A stretch of DNA of 64,000 bases from Syngnathus acus (GCF_901709675.1 NC_051094.1:12270501-12334500); one strand, 5' to 3'; counted from the first letter of the stretch, positions 1 to 12,456 are shown. The notes: generated from the sequence alone by a model not told the origin. Translations and numbers: made by a program.

Positions 1-3000
1 TTTAAAAATACTGTTCACTAAATGAGATCCAACAAATTAGCCGTAATTTCGTATTGCACCACTAAACGGCGCTAGAAAACTTCTTGGAAGTTCCATCCAT
101 TTATTCTGGGTGCTGCACTTAAAATACATTCAAGTCAGATAAACGCATTCACTTCTCTATCAGTGACAGTGACGACTTAAAGCAGCACCAGGGAACTTTT
201 TGACTTTCATAAAACATTATTTAGTTTTGAATGGTACCTTGGTCACTGCCTGACAGTATCGCTTTTACTGGCACTAAATGACTGAGGAAGGAACACTTCC
301 ACACAAAAAGCTACAAATGTGCTGACTGCTGTATGAGAAATGAATTGATAAATCTGATATTCAACATAAGAAAAAGTTGGTAAATGACTGCGGTATTTTC
401 CTGCAACAATATATGCGAAGGACAAAAAAAGTCAAATCTCACCATTTACTGGCATCAATTTGGAATGAGGATGAGAAGAAAGCATTTGTCAGGAAACAGA
501 TGAAGATATTGTGGCTTTCGCAAATCAGAAAAGGTGTTTTTACTCCATACATCCATGTTTGTTACGAACACTTCAATGAAAGTAAATTTTAATGCTTAGC
601 ACTGTTCCAAACCACGCTGTACTACGTGTGTATGTATGTATATGTTGGAAATCAGTCAATTGTGGCCATGCTGTTGAATTAAACATTACATAGCCTGCAT
701 GTCAGAAATGTTTCTTTGATTTCCAGCAGCGGGTTGCTACCGTGTTCACTGTTACCTGGCCTTGAGGCTGTAAATCATTGCTGCTTTAGCTAAAGCTAGG
801 CTGTCAGCTATTCCAGGTCAGTAAGTGGAATAGGCTAGATTGAGAATAATGAATGAGGTTGTTTAAATCCTCTTTCATCCCACAACCCTTGCATCTTGAC
901 TGATCTGCATCTTTTTCTCGCCAGCCAGAGCAGCCAGTCGGCTCCATCTGTGAACAGCACATTTAAAAAAGCTCTGAGTTTGCCCAACGGTCCGGAGTGT
1001 AGCAGAGCGCGCTCAGAGTACATTTCCAATTGTACCCCGAGGCGCTGTGCCTGAGACTACATGTTTTGGAGGGATCAAATGACAGCCATTTTGACATTGT
1101 GCCGTTTATTTTCAGATGAAGTATGCAGTTTCTCTGCACTGTCAAAAATGTTAAGCCCTTCATCTTAGCACATCTAAAGACATCTGAAATTTCATAACAG
1201 TTCATAATAATAATAGATTACATTCGATCAGATTAAACGAACAAAAACAAACATGAGTTGAGGTCTACTTTTTCTATCACAAGCCTAGTTTATGCTCCTG
1301 ATCTGAACATCTCAAATGGCAGACAAACAAATAGTGAACACGTGATAGACAACTATTCATATCCTGCTGTCCATCCGCGTTCTTATCTGCAATGGAAAGT
1401 GTTTTCCCCCCCCCAAGTAGTTTAAGTAATGTGCTGTTAAGAAGCAAACAATGAATACTAGACAGAAAATCGCTGGGGGTTTTTGCATGGAGGGTTGCCC
1501 ACATAGATACAGCTCGGTCTTTTCTGTTTTTTGTTTTGTTTTAAATCTTGTTGTACACGCAGCACTGAAAGCACTTGGCCAAACAAACCATCACAGATGT
1601 ATACATCTTATTTGTAAATCTTCCCCTAAAGCACCGAGCAACAAATTTAGAGGTTTTTACCTGTTCTTGCGAGTCAATATTCCTTCTACCGTTCTGATGA
1701 TGTTAGATATAGTTTATCAGTTTGATAATAAACAATTCCAGTTCGTGAGAGAATAGGAGGGTTGTAATATTTTTATTATTGTCAGTATGAACGTTTCCTG
1801 TTATTAAATTTTATAAAATCATAGCCGTCTATTTGTATTTAAGTTCTCTTTTTTTTTTTAGGTGTATTTGGCATTATTAGTGTCAATTAAATATAAACGG
1901 ATAGGTACAGGATGTGGCTCTCTTTCTGTTTCAGCTCCTTGAAGTAACACAAAAAAACCTCACAACATATTGCTGCTTAACTTTAACTTTGTCATAGGGG
2001 TTGCCTGATCTTTGTAATCCAAATCAATTTTATTTCCTGGAGCTAGTGTTTTCATGCACTGCCGGGAAAGCAGGTCCTGGGATGTGGGGAGGGCGGGGTT
2101 AAGATTAGGGGCTGGGGGTGTCTCAGTTGTTTACTTGGGAAAATGTACAGGTGTACACAGCTGTCACTGCGCAAAATTGCAAAAGAGTAAACTGAATTAT
2201 CTGCAACCGATATGATGTCACAGCGATATGTGCAAAAAGCCCCTCCAAGCTTGTTCATACGATTGCGGCTAATTTCACTGAACATACACCTGATAAAACA
2301 TCCACTCTGCTTTTTAATGAAAGCTGTTTTTGCACATACATTAAATGTTAAATATGCACAGTATAACATTAAACATTCACACGAGATGTAATTTGTGAAA
2401 AACCTCAATCGGAGATTTGAAATTTATGAAACTGGAGCAAACCGAGCTGGCAAACTTGGGTGATTAAAGAATATCTAGGACGAGGACTCTTGCATGATTT
2501 GTAACAACACTCTAATCAAGGAAATACCTGTTGGAGAGAGGCACCGCACTGGATTTCTAATTTGTGTCAGCAAGATCAGTCAAGACAAGGCAAGGGACTG
2601 AAAAAGAAGAATGTGTCAGATATGCACAACACACAAACAAAACGGCTTCTCAATATTCAAAACACTCAATACCTGACTGTCAAAATCACATTTCCCATCA
2701 TTAAAGAATTGCGTAACATACATATTGTACTCAAAACATCTTAGATGGTTGAAGCCTGCCAAATGTATTGCGGTGAAAAGAATCCAAGCACTTACTTCTT
2801 TTGATCATTTTGGCTGAGTCTGCTAGAAATTGTTTCAGCTGGGTTTTTTTATCTTTTTTTCCCCCTAAGAAATGAAATTATAACCTTGTCATTGGAAGAG
2901 AATTTTTAAACAGACCAGGCAAGTGACTTAGCCATTCGAGATCCTTCTGTTGCTTTGCCTCCCCAAACACAAACACAAATAAAGCCAACTTCCCTGTTAC

Positions 3001-4121
3001 TGAAAAAACAAGAATGAAGGCAGCAAGACCCACAAACAAGCAGAAAGTAACAGCGGCTGCAGTAAAAGCCTGGCAGAAAGGAAATTCAGAAAATACTTTT
3101 CTTTAATTCAATCATTTTAAAGCTGAAAGGCATTTATTTATTAAATTAGGTTAATTTTCCATGTGTAAATACAAAATCCTGGTCCATACCGGACTTTGAC
3201 TAACTTTAGCGTGGATACCAATTAGTTTCATATAAAAACTCCCCAGGTGTCTTGTTAATTTCAATAAAAGTACACTTTTACTAATTGTTATTTTCACATT
3301 AAGGCTGTCAATAAAAACAGCCCTTGGCTCCAACTTTCCCTTATCAACAACCCAGGGGCTCACTAAGACATGTGAATACTGAAGCACGACTTTGTCTGGA
3401 ACCAGTAACTTGCTTAAGTCTTAGCTGGTTGCTTAGCAACTGGTAGTCATGGCGTAGTCTGGCAAATGGCAAGTTGTCGGTTGAAAACAAATATGATATC
3501 ACGTAATAGATTTACAAGTGATCTGAAGAAGCGCCCTCAGTGAGATTATGTTTGTCCCCTTTTTCGTCTTCATGTTAAGATAAGAAAAAAGGCTTTTGGC
3601 TCCAGTCAGGCTTGCACCAACAGGCATGTGGCAACTGGTCAATAATAGAGAGTGCTAGCGTGCCGCTCCAGTGCTCACCAAAAAGGTGTCGGGAATTTTT
3701 TTTTTTTCAAATCTTTAAGAATATATGTATTGTACATCTATTTTTAGATGAGCAGGATGTGTAGTTAATGATGAGAAAAGATTTCTGATTTGTTTCCAGT
3801 CTGGGGTGCAAATATCTTTACCCATAGTGTTCAGTTGGAAATCTTGTAACCTTTAAACCACCTTACCTAATGGAAAATGTCATTGGGTCAACATGAGAAA
3901 ATAACAAGACAGCAACAGTTGATATCAATTTGACTCGGCTATTTCTCACCTGCCAACACGCCATAGCAAATATTGTTGACGTAAACTCCTAGTGTGGAAC
4001 TGTTGAGTCAGTTGGTCTGCTGCTTTATTTCCTTTGAAAAGTTTGGTCAGGATCAACCAATGCTTAAAAATGGGAAAGTTAACACCAATAAATTCTGGTA
4101 AATGGATATTTGTATTATGAC
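1..4121. other. Gene-free intergenic stretch
   Basis: No open reading frame here shows family-like sequence or plausible splice structure. The stretch is AT-rich with short homopolymers (T run near 1850, C run near 1407). The only item singled out is a perfect RFX-like palindrome at 3428-3440, listed separately. Confidence 0.6.
3428..3440. promoter_or_regulatory. RFX X-box-like palindrome
   Basis: The sequence GTTGCTTAGCAAC is a perfect inverted repeat (GTTGCT, one base, AGCAAC). It fits the general form of an RFX-family X-box. Function is not shown: no gene start is recognised nearby and the motif could occur by chance. Confidence 0.3.
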
Positions 4122-4296
4122 TACCGTAATTTTCGGACTATAAGTCGCGGTTTTTTTTCATAGTTTGGGTGGGGGGGGCGACTTATACTCAGGAGCGATT
4201 TATATACATATATATGGGGTTTTTTCACTTTTTTGGGCATTTTATGGCTGGTGCGACTTATACTCCGGTGCGACTTATAGTCCGAAAATTACGGTA
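4122..4296. mobile_element. 175-bp palindromic-ended MITE
   Basis: The two ends are perfect 27-bp inverted repeats, beginning TACCGTAATTTTCGG on the left and ending with its reverse complement on the right. Inside, the ten-base word GCGACTTATA recurs (near 4178, 4253 and 4270), giving an internal sub-repeat. There is no coding capacity, so this is a non-autonomous DNA element. Terminal TA may be part of a TA target duplication, as in Tc1/mariner-type elements, but the superfamily is not certain. Confidence 0.8.
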
Positions 4297-4347
4297 CTTA
4301 AATTGAATTTTTTTTAATATCAATAATTAATATTTTATTAACATTCT

Positions 4348-4435
4348 AAATTGTCCGTAGATGTGAGTGTGATTGGGTAGTTGTCTATAAGTGCCCTGCA
4401 ATTGACTGGCAACCATTCTGGCTCAAACAACGAAA
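4348..4435 (-). repeat. Degraded dispersed teleost repeat copy
   Basis: The wording (reverse strand: caacta-type segment, then ACTCACATCTACGGACAATTT) matches a family seen in several other places here: 12498-12625, 18268-18320, 24712-24780, 25622-25685 and 48950-49140. The intact fish consensus carries 'CATTCACACTCACATTCACAC'-like and 'GGAGCCTATCCC' segments. I recognise it as a common fish dispersed repeat but do not assign a family name. Confidence 0.5.
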
Positions 4436-5815
4436 CGGGCATGTTTGGTATTTGTTCATAATACAACAGAACAATGTGGATTAAGTCAAACATATTTCCC
4501 AGTGTAATTTTGACATACGTAGATAATTTTATTCCATGTGTTGCACAACAGTTAGTATGTGTGAAACCTATTCCAGAAGCCTGACCCAGCTTGACCCTTG
4601 ATGACCTTGTGGAAGGGACAACTAATATGAGCCAACACAAAGAGCTACGTATGTTAGGTTCAAATTATTATTATAAGGATTTGATTTAACATTTATGATT
4701 GTGTAGTTGAAACAGGGGGAACAAAAGAATGAACATTGACTTCCTTTATTTGGGTACGTCTAAAAGAAATTGCTTTGCTTTGCTTTAACAGCAAGTTGAG
4801 ATTGCAGTCTTGCCAGCTTTTATTCCTTCCAAGAGAATATTCCAAAATTAAAACACAGGGAGCCAACATACAAACCTTTTCTGGAATAACCCCAAAAAAT
4901 TGGGAGTGTAGAATGAGTGAACTTAATAGTTCTCCAGTGTTTCATTGCACCTTAATGACCCAGAAATCCCTCATCCCCTCTTAACAACATAAGACAGCAT
5001 TGTAAAAATAGTTTCTGGATTGCCTCTGCCTTCGGGCCCCTCATCTTGCCTGTGGGGGCAGAAGAGGTCAGTGCGGCATCGGCTAGAGTGGAGAAAGCAA
5101 GCAGTCAATTATGTTGACAAGGCCTTCAGAGAGCTAATTTAAGAGGTTGCCCTGGGAAAACTTTTGACGAGTTCAGAGAAGCACTTTTAACAGAGGTCAG
5201 AAACAACCTACATATACGTGATAGTCACTGAAAATGCATGAAGCTGGATGGCATCACATTGATACTCCTCTTGTGGTTGTTTAACAGTCTGGAACTAGAC
5301 ATTCGAAATTTAAAGAATAGTCAATGGCCATGATTTCATACAATTGAAAGGAAAATTGCTATATTGTGGCATATATGTCTTTCTTTAAAATTATATATTT
5401 GATCAATTTGAAACGTACTAGTGGTATTGTACTTGGTATCGCTGACTACTCAAGAATTGAGTGCTCTCACTGCTCTTGATCTCAGTGTAATTGATGTTTG
5501 TCCGAAACTACAATAATAACATATTGATTGTACCTCTGATAGTGAAAACTACCCAGTTATCTTTGTAGAAATATTTTTAGTACAGTCCTTGTAATAGCTT
5601 AGATTGTGCAGGTGTATCTAATGAATATGTGCTGGAATGAGTTCCACCAGCATGAATATTTAGCAATCCCCACTGTGCTCGGAGTTGAGTGTTGTTGTTT
5701 TTTCCTCCCCACACTGTTTAACATTGCAGGCACCAAATGTAAGGGTTTGATTTATTCTGCATCTAAAATGTGCTGTGATCTGAGAATGTGCAAAGAGACA
5801 GTCAAATGGTTCGAA

Positions 5816-5817
<2 letters not shown>
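4436..5817. other. Gene-free intergenic stretch
   Basis: Short open frames only, none with recognisable protein character. No clear repeat or regulatory signal stands out. Confidence 0.55.
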
Positions 5818-5856
<39 letters not shown>

Positions 5857-5887
5857 CATATATATATAAATATATATATATATATAT
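5818..5887. repeat. (TA)n microsatellite
   Basis: About 70 bases of nearly pure TA dinucleotides, interrupted by AAATACA-type breaks near 5852 and 5868. Open frames on both strands across it read Tyr-Ile repeats and are artefacts. Such tracts are strand-slippage prone and can form cruciforms. Confidence 0.95.
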
Positions 5888-6189
5888 CAATCACACATAT
5901 GGTATATGAACATAATACATCACTCAAGATAACAGTAAATGTTTTAATTCAATCCACATACCAAAGTGAGTAACATGTTTCTCGCTATGCTACACAATGC
6001 TTTTTATTGCCGACCACACAATAAACTAGTGTAATAAACAGTGTCACATATTTTACAGGGCATACATTCATATAGTAGGGTTATATACAGCTCAGGAATC
6101 AAACTTTGGCCTGACTTGCACATTTGATTTTTCATTTGATTTGATTTTTTCGCAACACTTAATATATTGTTGCAGGGCATGACGCATCA

Positions 6190-6345
6190 GATAACCTACC
6201 CCCACTTGTATTTAATTCAGTATTTAATTAAATGAAACATTTCATTAATTAATGCCATTTTAATTAAGCAATGACATTTTAATTAAACATGTCATGGTGT
6301 ATTTATTTATTTAATTTTGGCACTTTCGGTCCTCCGTACACTTGC
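6190..6345. repeat. TAATTA-rich MITE-like repeat segment
   Basis: The words TTAATTA, ATTTCATTAATTAATG and CATTTTAATTAA alternate with ATGACAT/ATGTCAT units, followed by TTTTGGCACTTTCGGTCCTCCGTA. This arrangement resembles a widespread fish DNA-transposon-derived repeat, whose end carries the 'ggtcctccgta' word. No coding content. Alternatively it could be read as a homeodomain-site cluster, but the repetitive makeup makes a repeat more likely. Confidence 0.45.
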
Positions 6346-6804
6346 GCACAATATATTGACGCAAACGTCCTCGTGGACAACATGGAATGTCTCATCTTAT
6401 TACACTGTTTGTGGGTTTAGGTCAAAAGTAACATGTAAAGATAAAGCACATAAATCTCCAGAGCCACAGCAAAATGTTCCTCCCGCCGACCGTGCAATGG
6501 CCTACTCAGCCAATAATCATTAACACATCGCAGGCCACACTCTATTTTATAGTCATCACTGCTGTCAGCATTTGCCATACACCCACCCTGTTCTGGTCAC
6601 TTCATTTTGAGGCTTCCAATGCACAGAATCACAGTTTGCAAAGCAAGCTGCAAATATTTAAATACATTGACTTCAGCATGAAAAAATGCCATCTTGTCTA
6701 GCCTTTTTTGGTAGATGGATATAATAAATATTTTATGGTCCCACAGCACTGTACAGGGTGCAAATGCACAAAGTTCTTATGTGAAGTGTGTTTTGTAGTC
6801 AACC
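6346..6804. other. Intergenic, 3' flank of the NPY receptor gene
   Basis: No gene recognised. It lies downstream of the minus-strand receptor gene and its candidate poly(A) signal. Confidence 0.4.
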
Positions 6805-6810
6805 TTTATT
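6805..6810 (-). terminator. Candidate polyadenylation signal of the NPY receptor gene
   Basis: TTTATT on the plus strand reads AATAAA on the minus strand, about 250 bases past the receptor stop codon. Position and sequence fit, but no transcript is available to confirm use. Confidence 0.4.
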
Positions 6811-7062
6811 ACTTCAAGCCTTTCCAACCGTTGTCCTGTCATTTTGTCACTTCCATTTAGTCAGGAACCGGAACAATTAGAGGGCAGCAGTCATGCCGGG
6901 GACATGACATTACTTCCCTTTGGTCAGTTACTGTCAGGTTCTCTGTAAATGTCAACCGCGCGTTTGTGTTGAACAAACCAAAAAGCCTTGAAAGGATAAA
7001 ATAAAGGGAGCTGAGGAGGGAAACGGGCCGCTTGCTTTCTTTTTTCACCCAAAATCTTGGCT

Positions 7063-8160
7063 TTAAGTATTGATGCTGTTGGAGCCATTGCTCAGGACCG
7101 ACCCCTTGGTGACCTCTGTGCTTACAGTGGAGAGCGGCACACTCTCATAGCGCTCTGCGACGCCCCAGCAGCGACAGTGCAGCAAGGTGGACTTCAGCTG
7201 CTTCTGGAAGTTATTGTTGAGGAACCCGTAGATGACCGGGTTGATACAGGTGGAGGCCATGGCGACGAGGTGGCAGAAGGAGAAGATGATGTCATGGCCA
7301 CAGGACGGAATGGCTTTGTGGTTCCAGTCAAAGACGGTGTTGAAGATGTTGAGAGGGAGCCAGGAGAGGGCGAAGGCCACCACTATGGCGGTTAACAAGA
7401 TGTTGATCCTGGTGGCACCTTTGTTGTTCTTCTGCGTGGTGTTTCTGCCACGATCCACCATGTCCTTCCTCCTCCGCAGCCGCAGATAGATGTGCAGGTA
7501 GCACAGCATGATGAGGGAAAGCGGCAGGAAGTACTGGAAGATGAGCAGAGAGGTGGTGTAGGCCCGGCGGGCTTGAACCGAAGGCCAGCGCTCCATGCAA
7601 ACAAGTTGGTCATTGACTGGGAATGGGACGCTGAGGTCCTGGAAGGGCGACGTAAGGACGTTGTAATTGACGAAAGGCACGGAGATTAAACAGGCCGTGA
7701 TCCAGGTGAGAGCCACCGCTAAGTAGGACTGCCTTGCCATCGGCTTCCATCCAGTGGGGTGGACGATGAGCTGGTAGCGCTCCATGGCGATGAGGACGAG
7801 GGAAAAGACGGACACCGTGACCGATATACACTGGACAAAAGGTGTGAGCTTGCACAGAGTCTCTCCGAGGATCCAGTGGTCCATCAGCGTGTAGATGATG
7901 GTGACCGGCAGGCACACGATGCACATCAGGATGTCGGAGAAGGACAGATTTGCAATGAGGATGTTGGTGACATTGCGCATCTCCTTGTGCCTGGCGATGA
8001 CAAGCACCAGGCACGAGTTCCCGACCAGTCCCACTGCCAGAACGGCGCTGTACGCTATGATGAGGAAGGTGGTGCCGCTCAACGAGAGCGAGCAGTCCTC
8101 TGTGAAATTCTGTGGAGTTTCTTTCCACAAGGATTGGTTGTGGTTGCTGTTGAACTCCAT
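7063..8160 (-). CDS. Neuropeptide Y / peptide YY receptor, Y1 subfamily (Y8- or Y4-type)
   Basis: A rhodopsin-family GPCR of 365 aa, encoded in one exon, which is usual for Y1-subfamily coding regions. It should bind NPY/PYY at the plasma membrane and couple to Gi. Two N-glycosylation sites (Asn8, Asn18) precede TM1 (about 31-57, GNSCLVLVI). TM2 has NLSFSD, the TM3 end has ERY followed by HPTGWKP, TM6 has [16 protein letters not shown], and TM7 has [14 protein letters not shown] cysteine pair in the tail could be palmitoylated, and the tail ends with an [11 protein letters not shown] stretch as in Y1/Y4 receptors. I chose the ATG at 8160 over one 14 codons upstream: it has a strong context (ACAATGG), and an acceptor-like TTTCCAG lies just 5' of it, suggesting a 5' UTR intron. 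PTGWKP and AMASTC point to Y4 or Y8 rather than Y1. The 22q11-like neighbours favour Y8, but without a tree this stays open. Confidence 0.93.
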   Translation of the reverse strand: MEFNSNHNQSLWKETPQNFTEDCSLSLSGTTFLIIAYSAVLAVGLVGNSCLVLVIARHKEMRNVTNILIANLSFSDILMCIVCLPVTIIYTLMDHWILGETLCKLTPFVQCISVTVSVFSLVLIAMERYQLIVHPTGWKPMARQSYLAVALTWITACLISVPFVNYNVLTSPFQDLSVPFPVNDQLVCMERWPSVQARRAYTTSLLIFQYFLPLSLIMLCYLHIYLRLRRRKDMVDRGRNTTQKNNKGATRINILLTAIVVAFALSWLPLNIFNTVFDWNHKAIPSCGHDIIFSFCHLVAMASTCINPVIYGFLNNNFQKQLKSTLLHCRCWGVAERYESVPLSTVSTEVTKGSVLSNGSNSINT

Positions 8161-8202
8161 TGTTTTGGCTTCACTGGAAATGCACAGGGGCTGTTGAATC
8201 AA

Positions 8203-10329
8203 GTGTTTTGCAATTATTTTAGGAGTAATGGTGGCAGTCTCTAGAGCCTTTCATTATTTTCCTCCGTGCAATGGTCTTCATTTTCTGCTAGGAAATAAGA
8301 AAAGTCCTCATCATTAAATGGGAATCATCTCTTGAAATACGAAAATATCGTCATGCTGAGAATGCTAGTTATAGAATAGAATGTTTTCATTTGCATCCAA
8401 GCGGAATGTCACTCATTCAGCAGATTTGTCTTCATCACTGTCCTGCCCGGCAGGAGCACATCATCCAGTGAGCCGTGCGGATCAAGACTTTATAGCGTCT
8501 CTAAAATAGCATGTGATTTCCACTATAATGATGGAGGTAATGACTGCTCCGAGACAATCATCCTGTCTCACTGCCTCAATCTTCTTGAGTGGGAGAATGT
8601 GCTCAATTTCTAGCGTTGGAAGAACAGGCCTTCGAAATGGGCATTGATACCATGAACGTCTGTCATTTTCCTCATAGCTCACCAGCCGATTGTTTTAATA
8701 GTTTGCCTTTTGCGAAAGGGAGATAGGCCAGGACTGCAAAGTCAGGGCTACGTCTTTGTTCATCACAGTTCTTTCGCCGTGAATGGGAGAGGTAAATAAA
8801 GCTATCCCTAATCATGTTAATTAGGGCTCTGCAAATAAGAACAGAGGCTTCTTTAATGCCATTAACGTGCATGTTTGCCAAAATGGCTGCTTGGAAAACG
8901 GTCCATTACACAAACAAAAGGAGTGCACACAAGAAGGGGTGTGCGTGCAGTGTCTGTGTTTGTGTGTCCACATACATATTTATTTCAATGCTGATTAAGT
9001 CGCTTTTGTACACAGCTCACAAAGTGTGGCTTGCAACTGCTATGCTAACGTAATGAAAACTAACAGATAGCAGATTTATTACTTTCTGTTTAAAGAGCCC
9101 TCAACACTGATAGCTGTTGACAGGTGGGACATGAATTGCTGGAGGGTATCGCTGTTATTACAGTGCTAGTTTCATCTGTGCAAGAAAAGCTAGGGCAACG
9201 GTGCAGACGCCGAGCCGGACACAAAGCTGCTTCAACTTATTCAACATTCAAACAAGTCGAAGAGCTCAGCTTGATCAGCGTTAAGGGCTCTAAGATATTA
9301 CATTTGCTATCTCAGGTACTTTTCATTAGTATCAAGTCATTATAGTCAAGTTCATTATAGTTGTTTCAAGTCACACTTTTTTGGTCCAAAAATGAGCTGT
9401 GGACAACACAGACTTAATCAACATTGAAATAAATATGTATACGGACACACACGAGAATATGAGACGAGTGAGAATACTGATGATTGGTCATGTTGATTTT
9501 ATTTTTCTTGAACAAAATGACTCATCCACTTGTGTCAATCACTAAACAACACATTCCTCCCTGCTTGTATTTCACACAATCAAGGTCCATTATTGATTGC
9601 AGATTCAAGATCCGCGACCTTGGGGCGGCTGCAAATTAATGTCATTTTAAAAAGTGCCCTCCTGGTGCACCAATACAAGGTAAACAAAATAAACCTTAGC
9701 TTTGAGCAAATTAAAATATTTAAATATCGCATACATCATACTTGGACTATTAAAGGGGCTAAACGGGGCTTGACTGATGCGGGGCTGCGAAAATAATTTA
9801 GAAATATATTTGAGAAACGCTGGAGGGCCTTAAGTGGGGCTACACAAATGTTATTTACTTTATTTTTAATTAAAAAAACATCACTACTCAAAACATTCTA
9901 ACTTTTGTACTTATTTGTATAAAGAAATATATGAATATATTAGAATGCAGATTATGCAGATATTTGGAGGCTATTAGCTTTTAGATATTGAGTAAAGGCT
10001 CAATATATTGAAAATGAATGTGTTTTTCCCTAGAGATATATCATAAAATCAAGAAATAAAATTATACAGATTAAATACTTATTTAGGCACTGTGTGATCA
10101 CCAGAGTCTGTCTGCCTGTATGATCTCGGTGGTCTGTAAAGAACATGCCAAAAGTATACTGTATGTTTTTTGTTTGTTTTTGTTTTTTTAGCGGGGGGAA
10201 TGACTTCTCTAAATTTTGATAAAGGACATCCGTCATTTGAAGCAGTCATAGCACCCACACACACAGCAACAACAACAGGCACCAGTCTGGACTTGCTCAT
10301 GCACAAATGGGAGACAGCAGTGGCGGAAG
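8203..10329. other. Gene-free stretch, probably 5' intron or flank of the NPY receptor gene
   Basis: No protein-like reading frame. If the receptor has a 5' UTR exon near 10.3-11.1 kb, this is its intron. The segment 8490-8890 is of higher complexity and carries TAATCATGTTAATTAG and TGCAAATAAG words of homeodomain/POU type, so it could be a conserved noncoding element; that is inference only. Confidence 0.4.
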
Positions 10330-11130
10330 AGAAGCATGACAGGATGAAAAGTGTGAAAGCGGCAATGTGCGTGTGCGCGAGCGATATGGTGCAAGTCCTG
10401 CCCACCATCCATGCTGTGGCGTGTCTGCAGCTGAGCCTCGAGTTTTTGGGGCGCGCATGCGTCCGTGCGTGCGTGCGAGCGGAACGGAGTTATCTAACTC
10501 CATATATCTCGGGCAGGTGGAGGAGACATCTCTGGCTGCACCCCACAAGTGCGTCCACGCCTCTCCCGTACGTGGGACACCCGGCACAATACAGCATGAA
10601 GCGCTGCACTTTGCACGAAGCATCACACAAAGTGCGAGACTAAAAGCGGACTCCGCAATCCACTTGAAATAGTCTTTTAAGTCAATATTTCAGTTGGAAT
10701 GTTAACAACGGCGGCAGGGGTCAAATTTCGCACAAAGACTCATTGGAAACCAACAAGGGTGGTCGTTATTGCTTGCTCGTTAAAAATAAAAAACGTTCTA
10801 TTTTTCAATAAAGATATTTCAATATTGATTGCATAAATAGTCAGTTTCTTAGAATTAAGCTCTAGTTTCTTACCGAAATGCAGCCTCTTGTGTTGACTTG
10901 GAGTCGCTTTGCTCGGCACCAGGTGAGCCACAATGACAGAGAGTTTGTGGTGGTGTCGGAGAAAAGGTAGGAGGAGGCGTCCTGCTGTTCACGATTGATG
11001 CCAGCACAGATATTCCTTAAAGCGACCTCACTCACATCCTCGCGCTCAGACGACGATGTGATTGGGAACACGTTACATAATCAATTCCTTCGTGGCACGC
11101 ACGCTCTCGCGCATCACGCGCCCCCTCACA
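10330..11130 (-). promoter_or_regulatory. CpG-rich patch, candidate promoter/5' exon of the NPY receptor gene
   Basis: This stretch is clearly richer in G, C and CpG than the AT-rich surroundings (for example GCGCGCATGC near 10451 and CGCGCTCAGACGACG near 11040, then an ACGCTCTCGCGCATCACGCGCC run near 11100). Y1-subfamily genes commonly have noncoding 5' exons, and the receptor start has an acceptor-like site just upstream. A promoter on the minus strand here is therefore reasonable. A plus-strand noncoding transcript is equally untested. Confidence 0.25.
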
Positions 11131-11950
11131 CACATACGCGCACATGCACAAGGGGCCAGTGGGGACATTGAATGATTAGAAATGTGCACACGGTCTGCTT
11201 CACCAATCTGGAGAAATGTGACATAGCATTGTTGAAAAATATGAATTGCATATGTATGGTCACGTTTACCCTAACTTTTAAAGTTGGTTTGTTTCATTTC
11301 AAACTGGGGTATGAAAACGAGCACCAATTGTCCGAATTCGTGGCGGGTTCTTTGTTCGGACGTGACACTCCAGTTTGTGAAACGCAATTTAGTTCTTTGC
11401 ATTTCAATTTTATGTGAGCTTTAATCTTCAGATCACAAATACAATGTTAAAGTTGACATGAGTGCATTTTAATCGGTTAAGAAATTTGCCACAACGTGAT
11501 GAGACAATATATATTCATGATTTTCCTTGTCTTCACAACACAATAATAGCAATAAACACTAATACCATCATTTTCAACACAAATGGGAATCTGCTTCACA
11601 CTCCTTGGCCAATAAGAATGTAAAAATTCCTGTTTGTTTTTTTTCTTTCTTGTATTTTTGTCGAAGCGCACAGGTTCAAATGGGCGTTTGCGCCGTAGTG
11701 GGACAGAACACATCTGGCTTGATTCTTAGCCAATGCAAGTGGCTCCTCTCATTCACTTTAAATTCAGCACAAGAGATGCACATGGTTAACATTGCAGAAG
11801 CATAACAGATCACTGGAGTTTGTCAGGAAATGAGTGGAGCCAGGGCGACCAAATGCAGCTTGAACCGGGGTTTATTGAAGGGAAAGGGAGTTGGAAGGGA
11901 GGTAGGTGGGGTACCGAAGACACAGACGGGATAGAGACTCACGGCCAGCA

Positions 11951-11988
11951 AACAGACAGACCGACCGACAGACAGACAGACAGACAGT
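11951..11988. repeat. (GACA)n microsatellite
   Basis: A tract of GACA/GACC tetranucleotides. Adjacent frames read Thr-Asp-Arg-Gln repeats and are not genes. Confidence 0.85.
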
Positions 11989-12409
11989 CGACTTGGACAA
12001 GGATAAAATTCTGACCGTGAGCCTCCAGACAGACCGGGGGAAAACCAGACGACAGGAACACTGGACGCGGACAGGGATGGAACACAACAGCAGACACCAA
12101 CAAGGAGGAACACACGGGCAGGGTTTAAATACATACAATACAACGAGAGGGAGCAGGTGACAGACATTACGGTGATGAAGGGGTGTGGCTGAGGGAAGTT
12201 GCCGGCCGAGCGTGTTCTGGCACCGGCATGACAGAGTTAAGGGCCCCTTTTCGTTCATCATCCATCTTGCACATATACTCCCACGTTTACTTTATATCTG
12301 CTTGATTTTGTTGCTTGGCAGGAACAGAAATTCAGAAATATGCAAACTGGAGAAATTACTGTAATCACAACATTGTGATGATAATGAATCAAGAATATGT
12401 AGATAAATG

Positions 12410-12425
12410 TTGATTGATTGTTTGA

Positions 12426-12456
<31 letters not shown>

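Noticed and set aside
5606-5890. Tyr-Ile repeat frames on both strands
   Set aside because: They are produced by the TA microsatellite.
7759-8244. 161-codon plus-strand frame opposite the NPY receptor
   Set aside because: It is an antisense shadow of a GC-rich conserved coding exon; the minus strand gives an unmistakable seven-transmembrane receptor.
10079-10408. 109-codon minus-strand frame with a hydrophobic, signal-peptide-like start
   Set aside because: No family likeness, no splice context, and it lies in a CpG-rich patch where long frames arise by chance.
10170-10643. 157-codon plus-strand frame
   Set aside because: Composition follows the GTGCGTGCG repeats; no domain and no codon-like pattern.
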